A DNA stretch of 64,000 nucleotides from UBA9926 sp913064795 (GTDB lineage Bacteria; Pseudomonadota; Gammaproteobacteria; Pseudomonadales; Azotimanducaceae). Where the stretch lies: contig JBJKZD010000005.1 in the NCBI GenBank assembly GCA_045560765.1, forward strand, positions 124,001 through 188,000, given 5' to 3'. Below are positions 34,919-44,681 of this stretch, piece by piece; position 1 is the stretch's first letter; every line of letters begins with the position of its first letter. The translations under genes were made by a program, and so were the position numbers. A model generated the notes under the pieces. The model ran no database searches and was not told where the DNA came from. It was given only the letters and a program-made list of their open reading frames with translations.

Positions 34919-35760
34919 TCATTACCTCGATTACGCCGGAACTCGGGGCAGAAATTAGCGACATTGATTTACGCCAACCCCTCGAGTTAGACGTGATTGA
35001 GGCGATTCAAGCCGCATTCAACCGCTATCATGTGTTGGTGTTTCGGGAACAGACCTTAACGCGAGATCAACACAAAGTTTTTGCCCGATACTTTGGTCCC
35101 ATTCATATTCATCCCTCAAAGAAGCAGCTGAACACGCGTGACGATCCCGAAATTTTCCTAATCGATATTAAACCCGACGCACAACAGAGTAACGGCGAGA
35201 CTTGGCACGCCGACATTACTTGTGAAGCCACACCACCTTATGCATCGATGCTTTACCTGACTCAGCTACCTGAAAATGGGGGTGGAGACACCCTGTTTGC
35301 CAATATGCAGGCAGCCTACGCGGAGCTGTCGAGGGAGCTCCAGGCATACTTGAGAACCAAGCGAGCCCTTCACGACGGTGAAATTGACTTAGCACGCTAT
35401 GGCATCCGCCTAAAAAACGGTCAAACTTACCCTGCGAACAGCCATCCTGTGGTCGTTGCACACCCGAAAACGGGAGAGGCAACGCTCTACGTCAACGAGG
35501 GATTCACATCGCATCTTTTGGATGTTCCCCGATTTGAAAGCGATCTGATTTTATCTGGACTTTTCAAACGCATTGAAACTAACCCAAGACACCAGTGCCG
35601 AATTCGGTGGACTCCCAACATGATCACCCTTTGGGACAACTATAGCGTCCAACACCAGGCGATATTCGATTACGCGGGCTATTCGCGTTATGGAGAAAGA
35701 ATCACAATCGAATCCGAAGGCGCGCCACAAGCCTTCGCGCTTGCGGCAGTCGGCGGCTAA
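34915..35760 (+). CDS. TauD/TfdA-family dioxygenase, second paralogue
   Basis: 281 residues from GTG 34915, which overlaps the nitroreductase stop and gives the standard family N-terminus (SITPELGAEISDIDLRQPL). Key residues: YFGPIHIHPSK, GETWHADITCEATPP (H-x-D), GGGDTLFANM, and late NYSVQHQAIFDYAGYSRYGERI with the distal His and Arg. Fe(II)/2-oxoglutarate-dependent hydroxylation; substrate unknown. Clearly divergent from the paralogue at 21377. Confidence 0.88.
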   Translation: MIITSITPELGAEISDIDLRQPLELDVIEAIQAAFNRYHVLVFREQTLTRDQHKVFARYFGPIHIHPSKKQLNTRDDPEIFLIDIKPDAQQSNGETWHADITCEATPPYASMLYLTQLPENGGGDTLFANMQAAYAELSRELQAYLRTKRALHDGEIDLARYGIRLKNGQTYPANSHPVVVAHPKTGEATLYVNEGFTSHLLDVPRFESDLILSGLFKRIETNPRHQCRIRWTPNMITLWDNYSVQHQAIFDYAGYSRYGERITIESEGAPQAFALAAVGG

Positions 35761-35778
35761 TGCTGACAGCCTAGTCAC

Positions 35779-37254
35779 TTACGGCGCGTGATCAACGCTT
35801 GGAGCGACCCTTGCCCTATAGCGGTGCTTTAGCCAATCGAGTCGCTCATTCATCTTTGATGAAGAAATACCAGAGGCTCCCCCGATATGGTGCCATGCGC
35901 CCCCATCTCTGATGGGTCTCCAATCCTTGTCATCTTCGGAAATCACGGCCGGGCGACCCGATTGCGCGAAAGATATCCAGGCCTCTCGAATGTTTTGACC
36001 CAACTTCGCTTCCACAGATTCCGGATAAAGCGCTGCGCTTTCGAACATCAAAAAGGCATCGAACCCATGAGGGCTCCCCAAACGTTCAGGAAACCCTGGC
36101 GGCGTGATGTCCAGGTAATAAAGAAAGGCATCTTCTCCCGTCTTCGCCACAGCGTCTGCCAAAAGAGCGGCTGACAACAGGTAACGCTCATCCCCAAAAA
36201 CCCGCTGAATACCGCGGGTCTCACCCTCATCCAGATCAGCACCATACAAGGTTCGCCACTGCAGACTAAAATCATCCAAGACAACACTGTACGCCCCCGG
36301 CTCGAGCTGATAGCTGGGCATTACGGAACCATCAAAACTATTTGCCCCGGTAAGATACGGGACAGACACCATACGTCCTTGCTCAAAAACCAGGCCCGGC
36401 TCTTCCGTGACGTAATGGCCATCGACAATGGGTAATTGGAAGCCCCGCTGCCCTCCCACCAATCGTTCCGGAGCGGCGTTCATCAACGAGGCGAGATCTG
36501 GATCTTCGAATCCTGCTCGTTCAAACACGGCGGCCGTACTTTCCTCTGCGGACTGGCTTGCGCGGTGAAGTATATCGAGGGGATCAGCCTGCGCTGGATG
36601 GCCTCTGAGCAACGGCCATGTACCGTACCCGCTCTGCGCAATTGCTTTATGAAACAACCCTTCTGCGCTTGGTATCGTCATGAGCAGATTAACGGCAGCG
36701 CCTCCAGCGGAGACGCCAAAAATTGTGACATTCGAGGGATCACCCCCGAACTGTTCGATATTCTCTTGCACCCAGCGCAATGCTTGCATTAGATCCAACA
36801 ACCCGAAGTTTGCCCCTGGATCTTTGATTAAAGGGTGAGCGGCAAATCCGAGCACCCCCAAACGATAGTTCGGGGCAACAAGGACCACCCCGGACTGCGC
36901 AAAAAGCGACCCCCGAATGCGGTTCGACCCCTGACAAAACCCGCCCCCATGGATCCAAACCATGACAGGCGCCTTGGTCGTGGCCCTTGGCGTCCAAATA
37001 TTGAGGTTGAGGCAAGCCTCTGAGGTCGACCCAGAGTCCTTGACGTCCTCTAGTACTTGAGGCGCCATCGGACCAAAATTTTCTGCGGGAATCAGATCAC
37101 GCCCAGGGGGAACTGGTTTTGGGGCACACCAGCGGAGGGGGCCGACTGGCTGCCGAGCGTAGGGAATTCCGCAAAAGCGGCGGTAGTCGTCCCTATTCAC
37201 CCCGCAGATCGTCCCCTGAAGCAGTTGCACCTGCGCTTCAAACGCCCCGGTCAA
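35779..37254 (-). CDS. Type B carboxylesterase
   Basis: 491 residues of the cholinesterase-like alpha/beta-hydrolase group. RFCGIPYARQPVGPLRW at the N-terminus, oxyanion-hole HGGGF, a conserved CLNLNIWTP, and nucleophile FGVSAGGAAV, where GESAGG is more usual. No signal peptide, so cytoplasmic. It begins at TTG with AGGGGG about four bases upstream. It follows the HiPIP gene on the same strand with a 71-bp gap. Confidence 0.85.
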   Translation of the reverse strand: MTGAFEAQVQLLQGTICGVNRDDYRRFCGIPYARQPVGPLRWCAPKPVPPGRDLIPAENFGPMAPQVLEDVKDSGSTSEACLNLNIWTPRATTKAPVMVWIHGGGFCQGSNRIRGSLFAQSGVVLVAPNYRLGVLGFAAHPLIKDPGANFGLLDLMQALRWVQENIEQFGGDPSNVTIFGVSAGGAAVNLLMTIPSAEGLFHKAIAQSGYGTWPLLRGHPAQADPLDILHRASQSAEESTAAVFERAGFEDPDLASLMNAAPERLVGGQRGFQLPIVDGHYVTEEPGLVFEQGRMVSVPYLTGANSFDGSVMPSYQLEPGAYSVVLDDFSLQWRTLYGADLDEGETRGIQRVFGDERYLLSAALLADAVAKTGEDAFLYYLDITPPGFPERLGSPHGFDAFLMFESAALYPESVEAKLGQNIREAWISFAQSGRPAVISEDDKDWRPIRDGGAWHHIGGASGISSSKMNERLDWLKHRYRARVAPSVDHAP

Positions 37255-37325
37255 TGCGCCCCCTCAAACCTGTCTCCTCATCTTGGGGGCATCGGCGTAA
37301 TAACCTTCGACCCTTCCTTGAAGGC

Positions 37326-37646
37326 TCAGGCTGTTGGTACCCAACCCGCGCACCACCCTGGCCCGGCCACCAAACGGTTTTGAAATAATTGACAAGGCGC
37401 GTAATCCCCTTCCGCATTTGCTGTGATGTAGAACCGACAGTTGCTACACACTTGCTCGGCTGCAGCGACGCCCATTTTGTCGGCACGCTTTGCTAATGTC
37501 GCGTCTTCAACGTAGCGCAGCGCTTTTGCAGCGGGGTCATCTAACGGCACCTTGGCAGCCGCGAGCGACTCAAAGCTGATCGCTGGGATCAACGGCAATA
37601 CCGCGAGCGCACTGGCGCGCTGAATAAAATCTCTACGTGTCGTCAT
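37326..37646 (-). CDS. High-potential iron-sulfur protein (HiPIP), Tat-exported
   Basis: 106 residues. TTRRDFIQRASALAVLPLIPAIS is a twin-arginine signal peptide. The mature part has the four-cysteine HiPIP pattern (CSNCRFY, APCQLF, GPGWCAGW) binding one 4Fe-4S cluster. Periplasmic electron carrier between the bc1 complex and terminal oxidases or reaction centres. Isolated from respiratory genes here. Confidence 0.93.
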   Translation of the reverse strand: MTTRRDFIQRASALAVLPLIPAISFESLAAAKVPLDDPAAKALRYVEDATLAKRADKMGVAAAEQVCSNCRFYITANAEGDYAPCQLFQNRLVAGPGWCAGWVPTA

Positions 37647-37806
37647 GGTTCTTTTCTCGCTTCTAAAAGGTGAATGTTACCGCTCTTAAATCCCTTATTC
37701 GAGGGAAAACCCGCTCTGGGTTCAAAGACGACTAACGAAATCGAGTGACTATGCCTGCGCATTCAACACATCAATAAGCCCGGCTTAACAACCCTGTACT
37801 GTGTAA

Positions 37807-38952
37807 TTAACGCGCAGCGCTCGAGCCCATGATGACGGTGCCGCTGGCGGCAAACATGCCACCAACGCCATGACAAACGGAGATCTCTACGTCATTCACC
37901 TGTGCTGCAGCCCTGCCGCGGACCTGACGGACACTTTCTTGCAGAGCGTACATACCATACATCCCTGAATGCATATAACTGAGTCCACCCCCATTGGTAT
38001 TCATTGGTAAACGACCCCCGGGTGACGTATTGCCCTCAGCAATGAAGGCACCGGCCTCCCCTCGCCCGCAAAAGCCCAGATCCTCAAGACCATACAGGGG
38101 CAGGTGCGCAAACGCGTCGTAGATCATCAGGTGGTCCACCGCTTCATGGTCGATACCCGCCTCTGCAAAAGCACGCGCCCCGGACACTTTAAAAGCACCA
38201 GAAGAGGTGAGGTCAGCCATTTGGCTAATCATCGGCGTTTCCGTGCTCTCACCGGTCCCTAGAATATAAACCGGTTTCTGCGGAAAATCCTCAGCGCGGT
38301 CTGCAGCAACCAACACCAGCGCGCCGCCGCCATCGGTCACTAAGCAGCACTGGGCACGGGTGAAAGGATAGGCGATCATCCGATCGTTGAGCACCTCATC
38401 GACCGTGATGGGTGTCTTCAGAGAGGCTCTGGGATTTTTCCCCGCCCACTGCCGTTGACTGACCGCCACAGAGGCCATCTCAGCCAGGGTGGTGCCGGTC
38501 TCCTTTAAAAACCTCAAGACCGGAAGCGTGAACGTCGTGGTTGGGCCCATGCCGCCAAAAGGCGATTCGAACTGCCCCTGCAACGAAGAGGCTGCACTGC
38601 CACGTCCCGCTCGACCGACATTGGACCGACCGCTTTCGCCATGGGTGATCAGGACACAGCGACACAAACCCGCCTCGATTGCCGCCACCGCGTGACGAAC
38701 ATGCAACATGAAACTGCAGCCGCCAACCGCGGTTCCATCGACCCAACTGGGCGTAATCCCTAAGTAGTGCGCAACACCTGTGGGAGATTCCCCGGCTGTC
38801 GCCACGCCATCGATATCAGTAGGGCTGAGACCCGCGTCTGCTAATGCATTCAGTGCAGCATCAGCGTGCAACTGAATCTGACTCATATGCGGAATTCGGC
38901 CGAGCTCTGTCGTCTCAGCCGCACCTACGATCGCAACTGCTGCGCGGCTCAT
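37807..38952 (-). CDS. Thiolase-like acyl-CoA acetyltransferase/lipid-transfer protein
   Basis: 381 residues of the SCP-x-like thiolase superfamily. AIVGAAETTELGR, GGCSFMLHVRHAVAAI near residue 80, LVTDGGGALVLVAADRAED, and the C-terminal SVCHGVGGMFAASGTVIMG. The start overlaps the DUF35 gene's stop (ATGA). Thiolase-like/DUF35 pairs are known from steroid side-chain aldol-CoA lyases and similar systems, so either retro-aldol or thiolytic cleavage is possible. Substrate not evident. Confidence 0.85.
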   Translation of the reverse strand: MSRAAVAIVGAAETTELGRIPHMSQIQLHADAALNALADAGLSPTDIDGVATAGESPTGVAHYLGITPSWVDGTAVGGCSFMLHVRHAVAAIEAGLCRCVLITHGESGRSNVGRAGRGSAASSLQGQFESPFGGMGPTTTFTLPVLRFLKETGTTLAEMASVAVSQRQWAGKNPRASLKTPITVDEVLNDRMIAYPFTRAQCCLVTDGGGALVLVAADRAEDFPQKPVYILGTGESTETPMISQMADLTSSGAFKVSGARAFAEAGIDHEAVDHLMIYDAFAHLPLYGLEDLGFCGRGEAGAFIAEGNTSPGGRLPMNTNGGGLSYMHSGMYGMYALQESVRQVRGRAAAQVNDVEISVCHGVGGMFAASGTVIMGSSAAR

Positions 38953-39371
38953 GATCTAACCACCCGGGGTTCAAAATAGGGCAAGACGATTTCCTCACCT
39001 ACCGGTTGAAACGTGACCTGAAGCGGCATATCCAATATCAAAGCATCCGGAGTTTGCTCAACATTTAAGAGGTTTGACATCATGCGGACCCCTTCCTCGA
39101 GGGTCACCAAGGCAATCGCGTACGGGCCATCAAAAGCGGGGTGGGACCGCTGGTTAATCACGTAACTGGCAAGACTCGCGCGGCCGCTGGCGCAAATAAT
39201 ATCAATGGATCGGCTCGCGCAAGCAGGACAAAAGGGACGGGGAGGAAAATAAGTGGATTGACAGTCTTTGCACTTCTGTAAACGCAGCTCCCCGACGCGG
39301 GTGCCAGCCCAAAAATGTTCGGTCTCTGGCGTGGGTATCGGGACTGGAACTTGAGTGAAGTCGATTTGCAC
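38949..39371 (-). CDS. DUF35 OB-fold/zinc-ribbon acyl-CoA partner protein
   Basis: 140 residues. The N-terminal rubredoxin-like zinc ribbon is visible as LQKCKDCQSTYFPPRPFCPACAS (two C-x-x-C pairs), followed by an OB-fold (SYVINQRSHPAFDGPYAIALVTLEEGVRM). These proteins form complexes with thiolase-like partners. Gene overlaps the thiolase by four bases and is translated first. Confidence 0.9.
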   Translation of the reverse strand: MQIDFTQVPVPIPTPETEHFWAGTRVGELRLQKCKDCQSTYFPPRPFCPACASRSIDIICASGRASLASYVINQRSHPAFDGPYAIALVTLEEGVRMMSNLLNVEQTPDALILDMPLQVTFQPVGEEIVLPYFEPRVVRS

Positions 39372-39419
39372 AATACGGATCCTCTTTTGACGGACAGACG
39401 TCGAATGCCCTTGATCCTA

Positions 39420-40670
39420 TCAGGTCACTCGTTTGCGTTCATCAAACCGAGCCTGCAAATGAAGGTCCCGTTCAAAAACCCGGGCTAAAAACGCCACCGC
39501 ACGCTCTATGTCCTGAAACGAGTTGATCAAGGGGTTGAGCCCAAACCGCACGATATTAGGCGCTCTAAAATCACCAATCACGCCTAGCTCAATCATCGCC
39601 TGGACAACGCCGTAAGCCTGTTCATGGGTGAAGCTCACCTGACTGCCACGGGTCTCAGCATCCTCCGGTGACAATAGTTCTAGCGGCAGGCCAGATTCTG
39701 CAATCAGGTCCTTGAGGTAGTCGCCTAAATCCATCGATTTCTGACGGACGACTGACAAATCAAGGTCTTCAAAGATGGCCAGTGCCGCATCGAGGGCAAC
39801 CATAGAGAGTATTGCGGGCGTCCCGGTGAGATACCGCTTTATTCCTGGGGCGGGCTCATAACGCCCCGAAAACTCAAAAGGCTCGGCGTGGCCCATCCAA
39901 CCCCATAGCGGTTGGCGAGCCCGATTTTGATGCCGTTGCGCGACATAAATATAACCCGGCGCGCCCGGCCCTCCGTTTAAAAATTTATAGCCACAACCCA
40001 CGGCAAAATCGACCTGATTTGCGTCGAGATCGAGGCGCATCACACCGGCGGAGTGGGATAAGTCCCAAATCACCAATGCTCCCATTCGGTGAGCGCGAGC
40101 TGTGAGATCCGCCAAATCATGCAATGCGCCGGTCCTGAAGTTGACATGACTGAGCAACAAAACGGCAACCGTCTCATCGATTGCATCGATCAAGTCATCA
40201 TGGGCAACCACATCAAAGACCACAGAACCCTCCGGCGCAGCCGCCCGCAAGTTCTCCGCCATATAGAGATCAGTCGGAAAATTGTCTGCCTCGCTGAGAA
40301 TGCTTCCCTTCCAGCCTTGTATTTGCATCGCCACGTGCAAGGCTTTGAAGAGGTTGATCGAAGTCGAATCGGTGCAGATCACTTGCCCTGGCGCTGCACC
40401 CAATAACGGCGCAATCTTTTCTCCAATCGTGATCGGCAAATCAATCCAACCATAATCGTTCCAGCTGCGGATCAGGTGATTCTGCCAATGGGATCGCAGG
40501 GTAGTTTCAAGGGCCGCTGGAACGCTATTTGGCATGGGTCCAAGAGAATTGCCGTCGAGGTAAATCTCATCCTTGGCAAGCTCAAACCGTTCACGCCAGC
40601 TTGCGAGGACATCTTTTAAATCTAACTCCATCGAAACCGGCGCTGAAGCGCGCGGGTCATCGGTCTTCAT
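39420..40670 (-). CDS. kynU: Kynureninase
   Basis: 416 residues, PLP enzyme cleaving kynurenine to anthranilate and alanine. IYLDGNSLGPMP at the N-terminus, VIWDLSHSAGVMRLDL containing the PLP-pyridine Asp, and GCGYKFLNGGPGAPGYIYV with the Schiff-base Lys. PNIVRFGLNPLINSF near the C-terminus binds the carboxylate. Overlaps the hydrolase gene upstream by 14 bases. With that hydrolase it covers two steps of tryptophan catabolism; tryptophan 2,3-dioxygenase is not in the window. Confidence 0.95.
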   Translation of the reverse strand: MKTDDPRASAPVSMELDLKDVLASWRERFELAKDEIYLDGNSLGPMPNSVPAALETTLRSHWQNHLIRSWNDYGWIDLPITIGEKIAPLLGAAPGQVICTDSTSINLFKALHVAMQIQGWKGSILSEADNFPTDLYMAENLRAAAPEGSVVFDVVAHDDLIDAIDETVAVLLLSHVNFRTGALHDLADLTARAHRMGALVIWDLSHSAGVMRLDLDANQVDFAVGCGYKFLNGGPGAPGYIYVAQRHQNRARQPLWGWMGHAEPFEFSGRYEPAPGIKRYLTGTPAILSMVALDAALAIFEDLDLSVVRQKSMDLGDYLKDLIAESGLPLELLSPEDAETRGSQVSFTHEQAYGVVQAMIELGVIGDFRAPNIVRFGLNPLINSFQDIERAVAFLARVFERDLHLQARFDERKRVT

Positions 40671-41475
40671 CGCGGTACGCTCCTAATATTCGCATAACAG
40701 CATCGCCGGCCACCGTCTCCGGATGAATAAAATCAAAGTGCCCCGCGTCCGGTATATGTAGCGCCTCGCAGCCAGTTTTGTTCTGATAGTTGCAACTCTG
40801 CTCAGCCGGAACCAACACATCGCCCTCACTAAACACCAACTGTACAGGCTGGCGCAGGCCTAACTCAATCGGAGAGAGGTGCTCGACTTCAATCCCTCCC
40901 CCGCTCGATAACAGCTCGGAGACCATGACCTGACATGAATTTTCGCCTTGACCGTAAAGCTGTAAATCAGTGATCGGCGCGAGAGCCACCACCCGATTCC
41001 AGTAAATGGCCTGCGGTGCAAGCAGAGTCATGCCACCAGGCTGGGCACGGTTCAACCACAGGGCGAGATGCGCACCCGCTGAATGTCCGACGAGCTGCAC
41101 AGCATCGAAATCAATCTGCGCAGCTTCGGCACCGAGTAGCCAAGCGATTGATTCAGTGACATCTTGGAAGGTTCCGGGCCAACCACCGCCCAGCTCACCG
41201 ATCCTACGGTATTCCGGAAGCCAAACCATGTGACCCGAACGCGCCAAAGATTGACAAAGCAAAAAGGCATGCTGGTAATCATAGGCGCTAGACCAACAGC
41301 CACCATGTAAAAAAATAACCGTTGGAAAGGGTCCCTCTGATTTAGGTCGCCACAAAAGGCCATGTTGACTCATCGCTTGGTTGCCATACTGCTCATGTAC
41401 CGAGTCGCCCCTCGAGCCGTTAGAAACCAGATCAGAAAAATCAATCCTATTTTTTAAACCCGAGGCTTGACTCAC
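40657..41475 (-). CDS. Alpha/beta hydrolase, probable N-formylkynurenine formamidase
   Basis: 272 residues from GTG 41475, set by AGAGG seven bases upstream. FLHGGCW is the HGGxW motif of eukaryote-type arylformamidases, followed by the nucleophile elbow GHSAGAHLALW and C-terminal GDVLVPAE (Asp) and DAGHFDFIHP (His). It overlaps kynU by 14 bases, so the pair would convert N-formylkynurenine to kynurenine and then anthranilate. The role is inferred from motif plus neighbour. Confidence 0.75.
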   Translation of the reverse strand: MSQASGLKNRIDFSDLVSNGSRGDSVHEQYGNQAMSQHGLLWRPKSEGPFPTVIFLHGGCWSSAYDYQHAFLLCQSLARSGHMVWLPEYRRIGELGGGWPGTFQDVTESIAWLLGAEAAQIDFDAVQLVGHSAGAHLALWLNRAQPGGMTLLAPQAIYWNRVVALAPITDLQLYGQGENSCQVMVSELLSSGGGIEVEHLSPIELGLRQPVQLVFSEGDVLVPAEQSCNYQNKTGCEALHIPDAGHFDFIHPETVAGDAVMRILGAYRDEDR

Positions 41476-41548
41476 AACGCATCCTCTCTTTGACGACTTG
41501 ACCATGGATTGGTCTATCAGCAATCATGCTTTGTTTCGGAGAGTCCCT

Positions 41549-42286
41549 ATGCTAACTGACGTCAAAGATAAAGTCGTCTGGATCACCGGTGCTTCGAGTG
41601 GCATCGGCGCTGCAGCGGCGGTTGCGCTCAGCGAAGCAGGTGCTCGAGTCATTGTTTCCGGCCGGCGAGAAGATCGGCTCAATGCTCTAGCACAAACACT
41701 TGACGGAGCGGAGGTGGCGGTTTTGGATGTCTCTGATGCAACCGCCGTTAACGCAGTCGTTGCAATGATCCTGGAGAAGTTTGGCCGCATTGACATTTTG
41801 GTCCACTCAGCCGGCCTCAATATAAAAAACCGAGCTTGGTCCGAACTGACGATCGAGGACTGGAACACCGTCATACAAGTTGATCTCAATGGTGCTTTCT
41901 ACTGCTGCCAGGCTGTCCTGCCTTTCATGCGTACTCAAAAAGATGGGCTCATCATTAATATTTCATCCTGGGCGGGCCGATACGTGAGCCGGGTCTCTGG
42001 CGGCGCTTACTCCGCGGCAAAGCATGCCCTCAATGCGATGACCGAAAGCATTAACCAGGAAAACTGCATCGATGGCATCCGTGCCTGCGCCATTTGCCCG
42101 GGTGAGGTCGCAACTGAAATACTTGATCGACGCCCCGTACCGGTCTCCGCAGAAGATCGTTCCAAGATGGTGCAAGCCGAGGACCTTGGGGACCTCATTT
42201 TACATGTCTGCCAGACACCGGCCCACGTCTGCCTGAATGAAATCACCATCAGCCCTACTTGGAATCGAGGATATATCAGAGCATGA
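41549..42286 (+). CDS. Short-chain dehydrogenase/reductase
   Basis: 245 residues from ATG 41549 (GGAG seven bases upstream), removing 17 non-family residues. Classical SDR: VVWITGASSGIGAAAAVAL, GRRE (NADP-leaning basic residue), NISS...YSAAKHALNAM with the catalytic Tyr and Lys, ICPGEVATEI. The TGA overlaps the ATG of the LLM gene (ATGA). Substrate unknown. Confidence 0.88.
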   Translation: MLTDVKDKVVWITGASSGIGAAAAVALSEAGARVIVSGRREDRLNALAQTLDGAEVAVLDVSDATAVNAVVAMILEKFGRIDILVHSAGLNIKNRAWSELTIEDWNTVIQVDLNGAFYCCQAVLPFMRTQKDGLIINISSWAGRYVSRVSGGAYSAAKHALNAMTESINQENCIDGIRACAICPGEVATEILDRRPVPVSAEDRSKMVQAEDLGDLILHVCQTPAHVCLNEITISPTWNRGYIRA

Positions 42287-43137
42287 AAACACTTAAAATT
42301 GGCGTGTTAATTTTCCCCACGCATAAAACCATAGACCCAGCGCTCCTCGCGAGAACCGTTGAGGAGCGCGGCTTCGAGTCTTTGCTGGTGCCAGAACACA
42401 CCCATATCCCGGTCTCTAGAAAAACACCCTGGCCTGGTGGAGCGCCCTTACCCGATGAGTACTATCACACCTTCGATCCTTTCGTTTGGCTGTCCTTTGC
42501 CGCGGCAGCGACAGAACGGTTAAAGCTTGGTACCGGCATCTGCTTGTTACCCCAGAGAGACACGTTAACCACCGCTAAGTCTGTAGCAAGCCTCGACCGT
42601 TTGTCGCAAGGTCGAACGATCTTTGGGGTCGGTGCAGGCTGGAACGAAGACGAACTCGTTCATCACGGCGCTGTTTTTTCCGACCGGTTTCAAAGGCTAG
42701 AAGAACAAATACAAGCACTCAAGGGACTGTGGACCGAAGAACGCTTCGCATTCCAGGGCCAACACGTTCAATTCAGCGCTTCCTATTGCTCACCCAAGCC
42801 GGTTCAACGGCCTCATCCGCCCATTTTGATCGGCGGAGAAACCGATCATACCCTGCGCCGAATCGCACAGTATGCCGATGGTTGGCTGCCCCGGGCGCGC
42901 AATGGTTTTGATGCCAAAGCAAATATGGCGCGCCTTAAAGCAATGTGCGCGGAGGTTGGCCGCGACTTTGAGTCAGTTTCAACGTCTGTTTTTGGTGCAC
43001 CGAACGATTACGATACCCTAAGAGATTATCACGCGGCAGGGGTCGACCGTGCACTGCTTGCGCTGCGCTCCAGCGAAACCGACGACGTTTTAAAACAAGT
43101 CGATGCCTTCACGGGCACACTCGAGCGCTTAACCTAA
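42283..43137 (+). CDS. LLM-class, probably F420-dependent, oxidoreductase
   Basis: 284 residues from ATG 42283, coupled to the SDR stop. Luciferase-like TIM barrel: ERGFESLLVPEHTHIPVSRKTPWPGG, LGTGICLLPQRDTLTTAKSVASLD, and GVGAGWNEDEL, the sequence I associate with the TIGR03619-type F420-dependent subgroup. PHPPILIGGETDHTLRRIAQYADGWLPR is the conserved second half. Its 3' end overlaps the convergent ThDP gene by four bases. F420 use is inferred. Confidence 0.85.
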   Translation: MKTLKIGVLIFPTHKTIDPALLARTVEERGFESLLVPEHTHIPVSRKTPWPGGAPLPDEYYHTFDPFVWLSFAAAATERLKLGTGICLLPQRDTLTTAKSVASLDRLSQGRTIFGVGAGWNEDELVHHGAVFSDRFQRLEEQIQALKGLWTEERFAFQGQHVQFSASYCSPKPVQRPHPPILIGGETDHTLRRIAQYADGWLPRARNGFDAKANMARLKAMCAEVGRDFESVSTSVFGAPNDYDTLRDYHAAGVDRALLALRSSETDDVLKQVDAFTGTLERLT

Positions 43138-44681
43138 ACAAAGACTGCCTCGATTAAGCAAGGCCCCGGTGTCTCCATCGCTTCGGCTAACTGATGATTG
43201 AACTCATCAGCAGTCGTCGCCGTTGAAGCTCGCATACCCATTCCCTCACTGAGCTTCACGAAATCAATATCAGGGTTACTCAAATCCAACATATCGAGGG
43301 TTTGCTTATTCATGGATTGAGCCCCAACTCTTGCGAGCTCAACTTGTAGAATTTGATACTTTCGATTAGCAAAGATCACCACACAAACATCCAGGTCTTC
43401 CCGCGCCATCGTCCAAAGGGACTGAATGGTGTACATGGCACCGCCATCACCATGCAAGCACAATACTTTGCGATCAGGGCTCGCGACTGCGGCACCAATT
43501 GCCACCGGAAGCCCGTAGCCAATGGAGCCCCCGGTTAAAGAGAGCCAGTCATGGGGTTCTGAATTTCGGGTCATCTCGGGCATAAAAGCCCCTGAGGTTG
43601 CGCTTTCATCGACAATGATGGTGTCGGTCAAAAGCGTATGACCCACCGCTCGCGCCATACTCTCCAGGGTTAACGGGCCAGATACTAAATCAGGCTTCGC
43701 CAAGGTGAGTCGATCTGGCACGAGATCACCAGCTCCCACTCGATCGACAAGCCGCCTTAACGCGTCCTCGGCGCTTTCTTCGACCTGACACAGTGTGTGC
43801 AGCGCACAGCCTTCTGGATAGAACTCGCTGGGCTTTCCCGGATAAGCAAAAAATCCGACCGGCGGCTTACTGGCCACCATAATCAGCTGCTCGGCATCCT
43901 CGAGTTGAACCGTTGCTTGCTCTGCAAAGTAACCCAATCTTTCAATATCACAGCGTCCTTCACCCCTAGCCAATCGAGGCGTAAACGTGTCGCACATGAT
44001 CTTTGCACCGGTTGCCTGACCAATTTGATTGGCCAGAGCAAGGCTTTCCTCAGTTAAGGCTCCGTGCGACATCATCAACGTCGTTCGCCGGCCGTTGGCC
44101 AACCACTCAGCGGCTTGATCAATTGAGGCTTGATCTGCCAAGCGTTCATCCGGCATTGGCAGAGCAGGAACCGGACTCACTGACTCATCCCAGGCGCAAT
44201 CAGCAGGAATAATCAAGGTCGCGATACGCCCTGGCTTTTCCATCGCAACCTGAACAGCCTTACCGGCTTCAGCGGGTAAGGCTGCTGCAGTTGGAACGGT
44301 TTTGACCCAGTGCGAGACCGGAGCTGAGAGGCCCTCAACGTCTGAATTAAGTGGCGCATCAAACCGTTTGTGGTAGGTCGCATGGTCACCAATTAAATTA
44401 ATGACGGGTGAGAAAGCCTTCCTGGCGTTATGGAGGTTCGCCGAGGCATTGGACAACCCTGGCCCCAAGTGAAGTAATGTCAGCGCCGGTTTCCCCGCCA
44501 TGCGGGCATAGCCGTCGGCGGCCCCAGAGCAAACGCCCTCAAACAAACTGAGAATCGATCGCATCCTTTGGCTCTTACCAATGGCGGCCACCATGTGCAT
44601 TTCAGAAGTTCCTGGGTTAGAAAAACAGACCTCAACGCCATTGTTAATGAGCGTCTCCAACATACTTTCTGCGCCGTTCAT
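43134..44681 (-). CDS. Thiamine-diphosphate-dependent enzyme, acetolactate synthase/benzoylformate decarboxylase-like
   Basis: 515 residues from ATG 44681, which has AAGGAG nine bases upstream. CFSNPGTSEMHMV and LLHLGPGLSNASANLHNA lie in the PYR domain with the family Glu (LFEGVCSGAADGYARM); the PP domain carries GDGGAMYTIQSLW...FANRKY, the ThDP/Mg2+ motif. Probably decarboxylates a 2-oxo acid; not next to ilvN or ilvC, so biosynthetic acetolactate synthase is unlikely. Confidence 0.85.
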   Translation of the reverse strand: MNGAESMLETLINNGVEVCFSNPGTSEMHMVAAIGKSQRMRSILSLFEGVCSGAADGYARMAGKPALTLLHLGPGLSNASANLHNARKAFSPVINLIGDHATYHKRFDAPLNSDVEGLSAPVSHWVKTVPTAAALPAEAGKAVQVAMEKPGRIATLIIPADCAWDESVSPVPALPMPDERLADQASIDQAAEWLANGRRTTLMMSHGALTEESLALANQIGQATGAKIMCDTFTPRLARGEGRCDIERLGYFAEQATVQLEDAEQLIMVASKPPVGFFAYPGKPSEFYPEGCALHTLCQVEESAEDALRRLVDRVGAGDLVPDRLTLAKPDLVSGPLTLESMARAVGHTLLTDTIIVDESATSGAFMPEMTRNSEPHDWLSLTGGSIGYGLPVAIGAAVASPDRKVLCLHGDGGAMYTIQSLWTMAREDLDVCVVIFANRKYQILQVELARVGAQSMNKQTLDMLDLSNPDIDFVKLSEGMGMRASTATTADEFNHQLAEAMETPGPCLIEAVFV

